From NCBI GenBank assembly GCA_023375785.1, contig SZWC01000555.1:363924-392031 (forward strand): a stretch of DNA of 28,108 bases, in the 5' to 3' direction. A program made the translations under genes and the position numbers. Positions 1-10,278 of this stretch are shown piece by piece (position 1 is the stretch's first letter; every line of letters begins with the position of its first letter). The notes under the pieces were generated by a model. It had not been told where the DNA came from, searched no databases, and worked only from the letters and a program-made list of their open reading frames with translations. Source of the DNA: Penium margaritaceum. Lineage: Eukaryota; Streptophyta; Zygnematophyceae; Desmidiales; Peniaceae.

Positions 1-283
1 TATAGGTATAGGTATAGGTATAGGTGTAGGTATAGGTATAGGTATAGGTATAGGTACAGGTATACGTATAGGTATAGGAATAGGTATAGAGATAGGTTTT
101 GGTATAGGTATAGGTATAGGTATAGGTATAGGTATAGGTATAGGTATAGGTATAGGTATAGGTATAGGTATAGGTATAGGTATAGGTATAGGTATAGGTA
201 TAGGTATAGGTATAGGTATTGTTGTAGGTAAAGATATAGGTATAGGAATAGGAATAGGTTTAGGTATAGATAGAGGTATAGGT
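1..283. repeat. GGTATA hexanucleotide array, left segment
   Basis: Nearly pure tandem GGTATA with scattered point variants (for example GGTGTA, GGTACA, CGTATA, GGAATA). The last 60 bases or so are more degenerate. It begins before the window and ends exactly where the left LTR of the outer retrotransposon starts. Orientation and unit match the arrays at 23717-24445 and 27463-27990, so all three are probably one array. It is not a known telomere repeat. The unit has GG every six bases on the + strand. No gene is present. Confidence 0.97.
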
Positions 284-1753
284 TGTTACCCCAAAAAGTT
301 TTGCTTCCCTTCTTCTGGCGCTATTGCTTTTCCAATTCGACTCCTCCGTGGAACACCTACTACTGCTAGTATGTTTTACTAGCAATAGTAGGTGTTCCGC
401 ACAAGCTCTATGATAGCTTACCTCACGGAGTGGATCATCCTCCTGCCCACAGCCTATCTTGGATTTCCTTGTGATCTCCACTACTTGCGTGCGGGGTTAA
501 ACACTGTCTTTCAATCCGTGGATTCCCTTTTGTCATCTCTGTGACCCACAAACGTCTTTGATTAGGGTTATCCGTGGAATTTCCTTTTGGAATATCACTT
601 GCTACTCTCTCTGAAAATATTTGCTTGCACAACCACTTCAAGCGGAAGCAGGCATGCGGGAACTATGGGACGCTAGACATGTATTTAGTCTCCTATTGAC
701 TCCTGATTACTCTTGCCTTATTCGGCCTATCTGCAGATGTGATATTCCAATCCTATCACCAAGTTCTCAGGCGGAGCTCATTCACAACAACAATGAATCT
801 CAGGCGAAACACTATGCACCAATGGCAGAGGAGAAGTTGGTACAGGCCGGTACTCACACTCAATCACCTAGTAAATCCACGCCTCTTCCACCTTGCTCTT
901 GTGTCAGCCATTTGTCTTGTGTAGGTTGGAGTTCCATCTTTCCCTTCCTGGCTCCAAAAACACTCTACAGAACCCCTCGGGTTCCTCCTCGACCAGCTCA
1001 AACCCGCACACAGACACAGGTGAAGTCCCACAGATCACTCAAGCAACTTTGTGGAGTAGGAATTGCAGAGGAGGGAATGAGAGAATGAATAAGAGTCTGA
1101 GAGTTGGAAACATTGATTGTAAACATTCATGCCGGGAGATACATGAACTGCTGAACTATTGTGTACAGCACACTCAAATACTACGTGAGGCTCCACATGG
1201 GCCTATCACATCACGGGTCTTGTCCCTCACACACTTGTATGATACATTGGCAGTTCCTCTGTTCCCCTAACCCTCCTCTTCCCCATCCGCTTACTTCCTA
1301 CCCCTACATTCTCATCTTGTTCTTGTTCTTTGGCACTTCCATGGTCTTCCATGTTTTGCGTATCTTTCTGGCCCTACGGATCCACGATGCCGATGCATTC
1401 CCGCGGGATGATTGTGTCCACTGCTTCGTGCCACACCCAGGAGAATTCCTCTTTCTTCCACTTTCACCACAGGAGCCCCAACGCCTCGTAAAGCTGATGC
1501 CTCCCTGTTCCCTTTCGCCACCTCAGGTCTGCAGCGGGAAGTCAGCTCCGATATGTTGCCACCTTCCTTGCACGTCCCTTCTTTCCTAGCGTCCTTCGAT
1601 CTCCGCTCAATCGCAAAGTTGCAGGAGCTAGCATTCTTTACCTTTGTCCTCCTCCCTGTGTCTCCATTTGGCTTACGCGGATCGGTCCTCCTGTTACGCG
1701 GAAGCCATCAGTCCTGTAGATAGTCTTCAGCTATGGAGAAAATCCTGTTAACA
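284..1753 (-). repeat. 3' LTR of outer gypsy-type element
   Basis: This segment aligns along its length with 22183-23716. Shared stretches include the starts around 330-371 and 2226x, the middle around 1120-1260 and 23030-23160, and the ends near 1730-1753 and 23690-23716. In the element's own sense it starts TGTTAACA and ends GGTAACA. It is about 60 bp shorter than its partner and differs by many substitutions, so the pair is old. It contains a 22-nt-arm hairpin (350-398) absent from the partner. Several open stretches occur here, but none has a recognisable product or is kept between the two copies in one frame. Confidence 0.85.
350..398. repeat. Inverted repeat, 22-nt arms, in left LTR
   Basis: Arm 350-371 (GGAACACCTACTACTGCTAG plus TA) pairs with 377-398 at 21 of 22 positions, with a 5-nt loop (372-376). 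The right LTR has the first arm near 22250 but not the second, so the hairpin arose after the LTRs became separate copies, or was lost from the other. Confidence 0.9.
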
Positions 1754-1759
1754 CTGTAG

Positions 1760-1774
1760 CCCCACCCCCTCCTT
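1760..1774 (-). promoter_or_regulatory. Polypurine tract of outer element
   Basis: Read on the minus strand this is AAGGAGGGGGTGGGG, followed by six bases and then the LTR start TGTTAACA. A purine-rich run just upstream of the 3' LTR is where plus-strand DNA priming is expected in LTR retrotransposons. One T interrupts the purines. Confidence 0.6.
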
Positions 1775-1797
1775 CAAGGGCTCGATCCCACGAGCCT

Positions 1798-3803
1798 TCA
1801 CTTGGGGTTGGAAACTGGGGTCAGTCGTGGATCCACTTGCCCGGCCTTGAGACACTTGTGGCAGAAAAACTCCAGTGTATTCAGCACTGGATGTCTGCGG
1901 TGCTCACCGTGCTCCTTGTGCGTGATGCTACAGCAGTTGCTGTAGCAACGGCTCTCAATCCGCTGCTTTGGGTGAAGATCTTTGAAGCAATCTCCGCACC
2001 ACGGTTTCTTGTCCCGGTTTGAGCAGACCCATATCTCCAGATCTCCCCCGTTTGTGGGCATCTCTTGCTTTGCACAACTGACATGCACCACCTGCACACA
2101 CTGCTCACACTAGACCAACTAGACGCCCTTCCGCTCCTCCCGACAGATCACACACTGTTCGCTCTGTAGTGGAATCATGTTACACAATTGTTCCTTATAT
2201 ATATTGTACATCCACACACCCTTGTTGTTTCTTGCCAAGCAATCAACGTAACACATCCTCTTACATCGGTGACACGCAGATGTCATCTTAATGATGTCCT
2301 TGTTGCAACATGGGCAGATGATGCTAGTTCCGCGAGAGGATCCCTCATATGCCTTGTACTCCAGAGTGCGGAAGCCTCACTCCATCACCTGGTCTCTCAG
2401 GCACTGGATGCACATGTGGACCTCTCCTGCTATCACCGCTAGAACCATACAGAGGGTATGGCTCATCCTCCTGCACTTGGTGCACTACTCTGTGTCGGCG
2501 AGGAGCTCCATGATGCAGCTCGGACATTTTTCCATGTTTCGTAGTCCCACAGCCTTTTCAACCTCCCTCCTGTGGTTTTTTCACCAAACTTGCCTCAGGC
2601 TCCTCTTCTTCCTCTTCCTCCTCTTCCACCTCATCCTCCTCCTCCTCTGCCTCACCTCCTTCATCCCTATTGGACTCTTCTTCCCTTCCGAGGCAGTAAC
2701 AGGTGTGGCAAAATCAGTCCCCAGCTAGCAGCTGCCTGTCACAGGTCAAGACTTCCCTTCCTTGTGCCGCGTTTCTCAACACATCCGTGTGCATGCAAAG
2801 ACCCATGTCACACCTCACACATCACCACTATATTTGCAAGTCATTTCCATCTGCTCCGCCTCCCAACTCCCCTGTCAGTGTTCCGCAGTCTCGGCACAAC
2901 CATTTTTCTGCTGCCTTCCTTGCTCCCATTTCTTTCCATTCCGCGTGCCGTGGGTGGTTAGGTTGCCATGCACCTGATCAATAAGCTAGCCTTGGTTGTT
3001 GGCATAGAATCTCCTCCTCTTCCTCCTCTTTCTCCTCCTCTCCATCCTCCTCTTCTGCAAGAACATCCTCGGGCAAGCCGCCTCCCACAGGTCGGTCTGT
3101 CGGTACCGGTCGGGCGCTGTTCGGCGCCCCCTGCTCTTCCGGATTCTGCCCTTCCTCTCCTTCATCTGGTGGTATCATGCAAAGGTCTGATGTATGCTTG
3201 CCTTCACTTCCACCTTCTCCTTCCTGTTCGTCTTCCTCCGCAGCATTACCTTCCTCGCTTCCCTCATCACCATCCTCTTCCTCATCTCCTTCCTTTTCTG
3301 CCTCCACTACCTTCCACCCCTCCTCCTCATCCCATTCGCACTTCAGGCACTCCCTTCGGGACCGGTAAGGGGACATTTTGGAGAGACAATATGGTGTTCC
3401 CTGGTGGACCACATTTATCGTAGCGGATATAGACCACATTCTTGGTACCTCCTTGTAGCTTTTCACCACACACATGACAGGGGTCAGAATTGCCGCAAAC
3501 CTCTTTCGGGGATGTGGCTCTACGACCAGGCTCCTGTCCCGCTTCAGTCTTCTCCGCGGAGCACTCCACGAGTTGGCACTGCCCTCTCCACCGTTGCTGT
3601 CCCTCGATTTCTCTCTTTTCCGTGGCATCCCTCTGTTCCAACTCCGCGGCTATCCATCGTACCAGCTCCGGTGCCTCCTCCATGATCCTCTCATCCGCAA
3701 GAATCTCCGCCATGCGCAGCTCAAAGATCTCTACAGAGCTCCATCCCTGTGGATCCTTCCCGGGAGGCAGGCTGTTGCCAACCATGCGGATGTTTCCCTC
3801 CAA
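1798..3803 (-). pseudogene. Degenerate tandem PHD-like zinc-finger region (3' accessory region)
   Basis: No known family name is claimed. The frame from about 2580 to 1798 is continuous for some 260 codons with four stops (TAG at 2485-2487 among them). It carries repeated Cys/His pairs. CTKCRRMSHTLC (2449-2484) and CEQCVQVVHVSC (2074-2109) match the C-x2-C-x4-H-x2-C core of PHD fingers exactly. A third core, CHRCKRMCYVDC near 2230-2265, has Tyr at the His position. Upstream, 2690-2930 shows WLCRDC, then CVRCDMGLCMH, then a tryptophan-to-stop FCHTC resembling the PHD terminal WxCxxC. A further CHVC ... YDKC ... CLKC set lies in 3340-3500 across a frameshift. Acidic Glu-rich linkers (3000-3300, 2590-2680) separate the blocks. 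A Glu-rich helical N-part spans 3560-3803. It follows the integrase and precedes the LTR. Alternatives are RING-, LIM- or ZZ-like folds. Confidence 0.55.
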
Positions 3804-4079
3804 GATTCAGCCAGCAGGCAGAATTCTGTACAAGGATATGAGTGGAAACCCCTCCCATTCTTTCCCTCCAGAGACAGCTGACCGTGATCCTCCCTGTAGA
3901 CAAACAGTACATCTACAGGGAGACTGATGTCCCTCCTTCCCCATGGGAAGTTACGGCGCATCACAAAATCCTTTGCCAGGATGCGCTCCCTCAGCAATCC
4001 TTCATTTTCGATGTCGCAGGTGCGGTGGGCCGTATCCGAGGCTCTTAGGCACGCCTCTGGCTTAATGGCTGCCATCTGA

Positions 4080-4881
4080 TGCTCCCTCTATGTCAGCCAA
4101 GCCCGCACCGCTCAGTTCCTTCTTTCATTCCTCCGCCGGACTCTTTCCTCTTCTGTCATCTTCCCTGCCACGACTTCCTCTTCATCCTCCTTGTCCGCAA
4201 GCAGGTCCCATTCAGGCAGGGTAAGTGGTTACTGGGGTAGTTGTAGGGTACTCCGTGGCAGTTGTCCAAACATAAACAGGTGGGGTGAGAACGCGGTCGC
4301 CGTGACAGGGTTGGTGTTGAGGTAATACGCAGTTTGCTTCAACACCTCCACTTAGCTACTTTTGCCTGCGGCATCCACCACCCACTCCAGGATCTCATGC
4401 ATCCATTCCACAAGCCCTTGCGACTCTGGCCGACATCTGGCAGAGTGCACATGTCATGCCCCCCAGCGTGCCAGATCCATGCGGAAGGCACCCTAGAATT
4501 CTGTGTCGGCCACCGAGCTAGTAGAAGATCTCTTCCCTTATGAACTGAGCAGCCCCCACTGCCATTTTGTCAGTGAGGGTGCAGAAAAAAGAGATACTTC
4601 GTAAAGTGGTCCACTGCCGCCACCCAGTACCTGTTCTTGCTCCACGGCTTCCGCGGCCCATTTTAATCGATGTAGATTCTCTCCATGGGGTCCCTGTAGT
4701 TCACCGGAATGTAGGGGTGGTGGTCCCATGGTCCTGGTTTCTTCAAGGTGTAACAGGTGAAGCATGCCTGTGTCACCACTTCCACCATGCCTTTGAGATC
4801 ATAGATGTGCACTTGCATCCGGAGCCGGTGAGTCAGCTTATCTTCCCCCATATGATTCTGATTGTGGCAGGTCTGCACCAC
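4080..4881 (-). pseudogene. Gypsy-type integrase (H2C2 zinc domain and DDE core), broken
   Basis: The zinc-binding domain is clear: HNQNHMGEDKL starts at 4866, and CFTC (4753-4764) follows at the usual spacing. The core begins with MERIYID, whose Asp (4666-4668) is the likely first catalytic residue. It is followed directly by a stop and then by KNRYWVAAVDHFTKYLFF in the same frame, a textbook gypsy integrase stretch. After a frameshift in a T-rich run come VADTEF (probable second Asp) and RPESQGLVEWMHEILE (probable catalytic Glu). Then YYLNTNPVTATAFSPHLF resembles the end of the core domain. Homology fades towards 4080. Integrase inserts the cDNA copy into host DNA. It lies far from the RT-RNase H block and next to the zinc-finger region. 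Confidence 0.75.
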
Positions 4882-5320
4882 TAGCTTCTAGATCTCGGGG
4901 GGTGGAATCCAGACATTGCGATGTCCCTGCTTTGTGTTGGCATTCTTCCATAGGCGCCCATCCTCCCATATGTGCTTCTTTGCGAGGCCACTTCTTTGAC
5001 CATCTGCACGCCCATATTGTCAAAAGGATCTTCAAGCTTGATTTCTTTAGCAACCGCAAGAACAGCGGGCTTATGGTGGTCATGGCGGATGCCAAACTGC
5101 TGGTAGAGTTTGCAGTAGAGGTCCACTGCTTGTGGCACAATCTCCTGATAGTGGGTTGAGGGTTTGGCGCGCTTGTGCAACATCTGTGCAATGGCCCAGA
5201 CTCGCCAGGCATGCGATTCCCGTGGACCTCCTTTGGTCTCTGTGAAGGCTGGATCTGCCTTGCCCCGTGCTCCACCTTGTTCCTCCTGGCCAGGGATGTA
5301 ATCTGGATCTCACTTTTGAC
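4881..5320 (-). pseudogene. Helical region leading into the integrase
   Basis: An open frame at 4881-5183 (100 codons) encodes a mixed helical segment including HYQEIVPQAVDLYCKLYQQF and VLAVAKEIKLEDPFDNMG. It runs up to the integrase zinc domain with a stop near 4881. Basic and Glu-rich sequence lies just upstream (about 5190-5440). I recognise no family. By position it could be the N-terminal extension of the integrase protein. Its function is unknown. Confidence 0.4.
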
Positions 5321-7071
5321 CCTTCTTTTTCTTGCCAGTTGGAACCACCCCGGCTGTGGCGGTCACTGCTTCTGCTGTCTCCTGCCTCCGCCTTACCTCT
5401 TCCTCCTCCTTCTGCTGCTGCTCCCGTACTTCCCTAAGGACCGTCATCTGTTCCATGTTGTAAATGATCTGGGGTGGGTGCTCCCAGTCGTCTCATCCCA
5501 TGAAGATGTATGAGAGTCCTAAATCATTCAATTTGCGCTCGACGGGGCTCCACTCGTCGAGGCTCTGCTGCTGTTGTGGGGTTGCCTGCTACTTTCCTGA
5601 GGTTTCCCGTGCCAGCCGGTGCCCTAAAGCAATCTCCTCTTCTCCTTTGGTATCCTCCCCCCTCTTGTCCGGCTCTGTGAGTTCAGAACTCACCACTTTG
5701 TGAACCTTTTTGCCGCTGCCCTTTGCCTTCCGCTTCCCTCCTGCTTGGTTTCCACCAAGCATGCTCCCATCCCTTCCTCTATAACTGCTAGAAAACCTTG
5801 CGGCAGCTGCTGTGCGGTTGCCAGCTCCTCGCCGCCGGGTTTTTCAGCCTGCAGTTGCTTTTCCACTTCGGGCGCCGGGGGTCCACCTGGTGGCGGCCCT
5901 GAGATGAGTGCTTGCATCTTCCTTATTGCCGCTTCCAGCCTGCTGTCCACCATCCGTGCCACCTCCTCACTGCTCATTCCCCATTGTCTTGTGGAAACTA
6001 ATGATCCCCCAGTCTCCCTCCTAGCCTTTTGCTGCCGTTTCTTTGGTCCTGCAACCACTGTACCTCCTCTGTCCCTTTTCTGTGGTGTAGTTGTGGAGGT
6101 GTAGTGGTGCTCTTGCGTTGCTCCGGCACCTGCCATTTCCTATTCTTGCTTCTGCTTTGCTTCCTCTCTTTGTATCCCTCCTCCCGCCGCACATGCACCT
6201 CTGCTTTTGCTGCCCAAGGTGTTGCATCCTCATGCCGCTTCTTCTCTGCAGTAGGGTCCCAAGACTCAGGTGAGGATACTCCACCTGTGGTTGGTCCCGC
6301 AGGGATGGCAGCTCGTGGTGTTCTGAGTACCTCCTGAGCTAGCACTACTGTGCCAAAGGGCGTCTGACGTGGGCTGCTTCCCCCCGGTCATGGTGTCACC
6401 GCAACGGTAGATGTGCTAACCCCCTCCCGTGCCTCTGTGTCTCTCATCCTCTCCTCCTATAATTCTACCATCACCTAGACAGCCCCTACCACCGAGACCA
6501 TTTTTGTGGGGAATTCTTGCATTTTTGCTGGGCTGACGACTTTGGAGCTTGCCACGGAACCAGAAAACTCCACGTCCTGCATTCTTTGCTTTGATTCTCC
6601 TGCTGCGATTACTGCAACTGTGGTCTCATGTAGCCGCTTCTTTGCCTACTCCTTTGTCCTTCCGTGACTCATCTTCAATGTATCTAGCCCCACCGTAGTA
6701 CCTGTTTCTGCCCCTTGGAGTGTTGAGGGTGTGGAAGGCTGATTCATCCGTGTGTTCCGCGCTACCCCCTTTTTGATGACCTCCACCTCCTCTTCCCAGA
6801 TTCTACACGCCACCTGGGCCTGCCTGCACTGCTCCCATCTCCTCTCCCAGTGCTCCTCCTCATCCTTCTTTAGTATGCTGACAGTGGCAGGGACCTGATC
6901 ATCCAGCTAAGCTCCACCGCTTTGTGCCTCCTTTTCCACGTTTTGCATGCGTTGGTTCTCCTTCGCGACATGCTGGAGCACTAGTGTGAGCCATTCACAC
7001 ACTCCACTCGGGTCCTCATTCACTCGGATAAGCTCTGTCTGAAAATTTTTCAATAAATTCCTCCTGCTCCA
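5320..7071 (-). pseudogene. Coiled-coil, charged open region upstream of integrase
   Basis: The minus strand is open in pieces over this stretch. It starts with a plausible Met at 7071 (MEQEEFIEKF), then after a frameshift VCEWLTLVLQHVAKENQRMQ and ILKKDEEEHWERR, a strongly heptad-like charged segment. Between 5690 and 6136 one 148-codon frame includes SSEEVARMVDSRLEAAIRKM and a Pro-rich linker. Near 5400-5470 NMEQMTVLREVREQQQKEEE is again coiled-coil-like. Several stops and frameshifts break it. The composition resembles a structural or gag-like protein, but no gag motif or zinc knuckle was found. It sits between RNase H and integrase, where a normal gypsy pol has no such insert. Confidence 0.4.
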
Positions 7072-7239
7072 TCGTAGATGGCGGCGTGTTTGAATGCTTC
7101 ATGAAACAAGTGGCCACCACACTTCTCCATCGTTCCCGCAGTTCCTTTCACAGATAGCGAAATCTTTCAGTGCTTCTCCGTGGGTCAGTCCGGCGCTACT
7201 TTTCCATGACCGCACACAGATGATATCCCCATCGCCACT

Positions 7240-7776
7240 ACAGCGGGGTGCTGTGTTGGGACACAGGATTAGCGGTGGATGTGTCACACTGTGGGTGCAG
7301 TTGCAGCAGGTACGCACGGGTCAGTTCCATCAGGAGGTGGAGATACCGCCGGACAGGTCTTTCTGCCGCATCACCCTGCACTTCTTGCCACCTTGTTGCT
7401 TCCACATCGGGCTCCTCTGCAGAATCATCCAATACCTCCATCATGCTAGCCGCTGCGTCATGCAAGTTTTTGCCCGCCAATGAGTAAGCAAGGACGTGCA
7501 TCTCTCTGATCAATACTAAGAATCCTGCCATCTCAAGCATTTGCAAGCGTCATGCATCCACAGAGAATGATTGCATATCTTTGGCTATTTGGCGGAGATG
7601 TAGCGGCCATCCATCCTTGAGGAAGCTGATATCGGTCAGCAGTTTCCCTTACAGTTCATCTTGCACCAGAAGAATGGCCCAAGCCATCCACTGGGGCTGT
7701 CCTTCTCCTTCCTCACTTATTCCAGTGCTATCGCCGGAACTCTCTTCAGCATGCCGCAGGTCCCCTAGTACATTCA
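7240..7776 (-). pseudogene. Unknown helical ORF with its own start, broken by two stops
   Basis: One frame runs from an ATG at 7776 (MNVLGDLRHAEESSGDSTG) to the stop at 7238-7240, about 179 codons, with in-frame stops near 7651 and 7551. It encodes an acidic start, then helical sequence such as DISFLKDGWPLHLRQIAKDM and MLEMAGFLVLIREMHVLAYS. No family is recognised. It begins about 95 bases inside the junction with the solo copia LTR on the minus strand. This suggests that a separate reading frame starts here rather than a simple continuation of the RT-RNase H polyprotein. It may be the N-terminal part of the protein that continues into the coiled-coil and integrase regions. Confidence 0.4.
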
Positions 7777-7870
7777 TTGTTCTCACTCCTTTGGCTCCCG
7801 ATTGTAACCCTGGTTCTCTATGGTGCTGTGGGCTGGTGAGTGTCGTTCGTGCTTCTACGGCAACTCTTGC

Positions 7871-8850
7871 TGTCAGAAACCGGGGTGCGGTTCCAACGAG
7901 GCCCGAAGGGTCTACTGTGTGTTCACGGCTACTTTTGTGCAGGTTGGTTCTGAGTCTAAGCGTGAGCTTTCTGGTCGCCTCACGCTATGTTTGTGGCAAT
8001 TGAAGACAAGTGCGAGACAGTCACTTTTGCGAAGGGGAGAACGTGATTTTGCATTAGGTTTTGAACATGGACATGATCTGAACATTTTTACGGCTAGTCA
8101 TGAGCTCTCCAACGCACCAAACCGTGCACGATTCGGATCACCGTAGCTCCCGCTACGTCATCCAAAGCGCAGCACCCCAAATCAGCCGCTCAGTCGGCGG
8201 CGCGCACCACGTCGCCCGCCGAGGCGCCCTCACACATCAAGGACCCATCAAAACGCCATTCCGGAGGCGCAGATGTCCCTACGCGTAGTGGCGGCACCCC
8301 TCGCGCCTTTGGGGTCTGTTTCGATGAGTTAATGATCAAGTTTGGTGATGGGGATTGATGTGGGTCGAAACCTGTTCGCGGACCTCCAGTCGGAATTTTG
8401 ACGAAGTCCCCGAGTAACAAACTGTACTACTGAGTTTTGGACTCCGAGCCAGGATTTTGGTCAAGTCCCTCAGTAACAAACTGCACTCCTGAAATTTGGC
8501 GGATCATCCACCGGACGCCTCGGCAGACCTTCCGGAGCAAAATCCCCAGATGGCATTTTGTTACTCGTTCCGGTCGATTATTCACCGGAAGTCGAACTGC
8601 GGCCGGCTCCCAGAACCGCCGCGCACACCCCAACTTTGGAAGCCCATATCTCCCTCGATACTAGTCCGATTCCGGTGAAACAACTTCCACCGGATTCAGC
8701 GACTCATCTACTTTCAGGGGCAATCTGCATTTTAGGATCCGAGCAATCCTCGAGTCGCCAGATCCGTCGACGAGGAATTTCCTCTCTCTGGCGGCTCGTC
8801 GGCGCCTCCCGGCGCCGCACTTGGGCATGCAGAGGGGCAAATCTTCAACA
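7871..8850 (-). mobile_element. Solo LTR of the copia family, reverse orientation
   Basis: This 980-bp block is the reverse complement of the copia LTRs at 14123-15106 and 19423-20375, including the GC-rich start (GGCGCCTCCCGGCGCC here) and the tandem U3 segments. Its ends are TGTCAG and TTCAACA. It is flanked by a perfect 5-bp duplication, CTTGC at 7866-7870 and 8851-8855. No internal element sequence is present, so it is a solo LTR left by recombination between two LTRs. It interrupts the outer element. Its intact end defines the family's LTR terminus as CTGACA, which the nested full copy confirms at 15106. Confidence 0.93.
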
Positions 8851-8855
8851 CTTGC

Positions 8856-9925
8856 GAGGAGGGTCAACGAGGTGGTCAGGCCTACAATGTCCGCGGGACC
8901 CGCAGAATGCATTTTGGGTCGCATTGGTGTGGTGGTGCCAGCTGCAAGGGTGGTAGATCCCGCCGGAGGCGGAATACCGCACGCAACCCCCCTCTTAGTG
9001 GGCGCGGTCCCCGTGCGTTGGTGTCCATGGCTATGGGGACCACGGCCGCGACGGGGAGTGTGAGCCGTAGGGACCGCCTATCAAACATTCTGCTTTCCAA
9101 TCATGTGGAATGGCGGTGGTGATAGTGTCGTTGATTGGACTGGTGCCAGTGGCGGTAGTGAGTTGGTGAACAATCGTGTAAAGGAATGCACCTGATCAGC
9201 AGAAGTGAGACTGAGAATACCTGCACCGATTAATATACTGGCTTGGCGCAGCGCGAGCCAGTCCACTGCCAGTAGGATATCGTGCAGGTTGCTGACGAGG
9301 AGACGAAGGTGACGAGTGCTCGTTGTGGCTGTTTGGGTGCATGTGAGGCGAAGGCCCACCTGCACAGGTCAGCGTTAGCCGCTGTAAAAATAGTGGCATT
9401 AGTGTTTGCAGTACGAGGGTGGAGGACAAGATATTCAACCAAAGAGATTGGAAGGAGAGGGTCCTTGAAGAGGGTGGGGATGCAGGGATGAGCCGCAGAC
9501 AGTGTTGCGGGGATGAGGGGAGGGTGAGCCGAAGGAGGGTGACGGGGACAGTTGTGGGTTGGTCTTGTGGCCTCCCATCTAGCTGCTGCCTCGGGATCAG
9601 ATTGTAGACATTACCACACATCCCACGCTTTCAAGGATTTGAAGCCATAGCAAGCATGACGCAACATGTGGTACGCACCGGTGGGATGTGAAGGGGTGGA
9701 GGTGGGTGGTGTCGTGGGTACCCGCAGGTGTAAGAGTCCACAACGAGCAGATCAGCGGAAGCTTGTGGGTCCACTATGACATGAAGAAGTTGTGCAACAA
9801 GCTGCTCGTTGATAGGAGTGAAGTCACGGGCAACCCCTTCCTAGGCGCACTCCATCCCTTCTGGCGAGAACGCCGGAATTATGGGAACCTCCACATCAGG
9901 ATTGGTCGTGGATGCAGGCCACCCT
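8856..9925 (-). other. Post-RNase H tail and spacer of outer element
   Basis: Directly after RNase H the frame continues, with stops, through LREGWPAST and ADLLVVDSYTCGYPRHH to about 9720. It then passes into a Pro/Ser/Thr-rich open stretch (9196-9621) and weakly coding sequence up to the solo LTR. No integrase motif is present here, although gypsy integrase normally follows RNase H at once. I see no other gene, RNA or repeat in this stretch. Confidence 0.45.
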
Positions 9926-10278
9926 TCCCGTAGAAGCTGGCTCAATGCATCTGCGTGGCGGTTAGCCAGCAGAGGGTGGTATTGAATGCGGAGATTGTAG
10001 CCTTGGAGGAGAGGTGCCCACTTCGCCAGGAACCCCTCATGATTTTGTGTGGTGAGAAGCCATTATAATGCTTGATGTTCCGTGTAGATGATGAAGGGAT
10101 TGTCGTTCTTGATGTAGTCACAGAAGTGACCTAGTCCCCAAAGGACGACAAGACACTCTCTTTTTACAGATGGGTATTTTCTCTCCATGTCATTGAGGGC
10201 TCTTCTCGTGCATGCAATGACCCTCTAGATATTTTGCTCGGCTTCTTGAGATAATATGACACCCAGCCCCTCACGGGA
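9926..10278 (-). pseudogene. Gypsy-type RNase H domain, broken
   Basis: RNase H removes the RNA strand during reverse transcription. Continuing from the RT frame, the minus strand encodes a C-terminal RT/RNase H link (SREGLGVILSQEAEQNI) and then NDMERKYPSVKRECLVVLWG, which matches the conserved Ty3 RNase H E..Y...E.E.LA.V.. region. YTEHQAL and WAPLLQGYNLRIQYHP follow, and NRHADALSQL stands for the final N..ADALSR motif. The stops include one at 10276-10278, one after EQNI, and one where the usual K or R follows HQAL. The first catalytic Asp region (ITTD) is kept. Confidence 0.85.

Noticed and set aside
1..283. Telomere repeat
   Set aside because: GGTATA does not match known telomere units (TTTAGGG, TTAGGG and relatives), and the array continues inside the contig on both sides of insertions.
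621..1589. Open frames of 100-155 codons in the left outer LTR
   Set aside because: They are not kept as the same frame in the right LTR, apart from a short piece near 22728-22994, and no domain is recognisable.
2572..3685. Pro/Ser/Leu-rich + strand ORFs opposite the zinc-finger region
   Set aside because: They are complements of the Glu-rich linkers on the minus strand. The ordered Cys/His pattern supports the minus strand.
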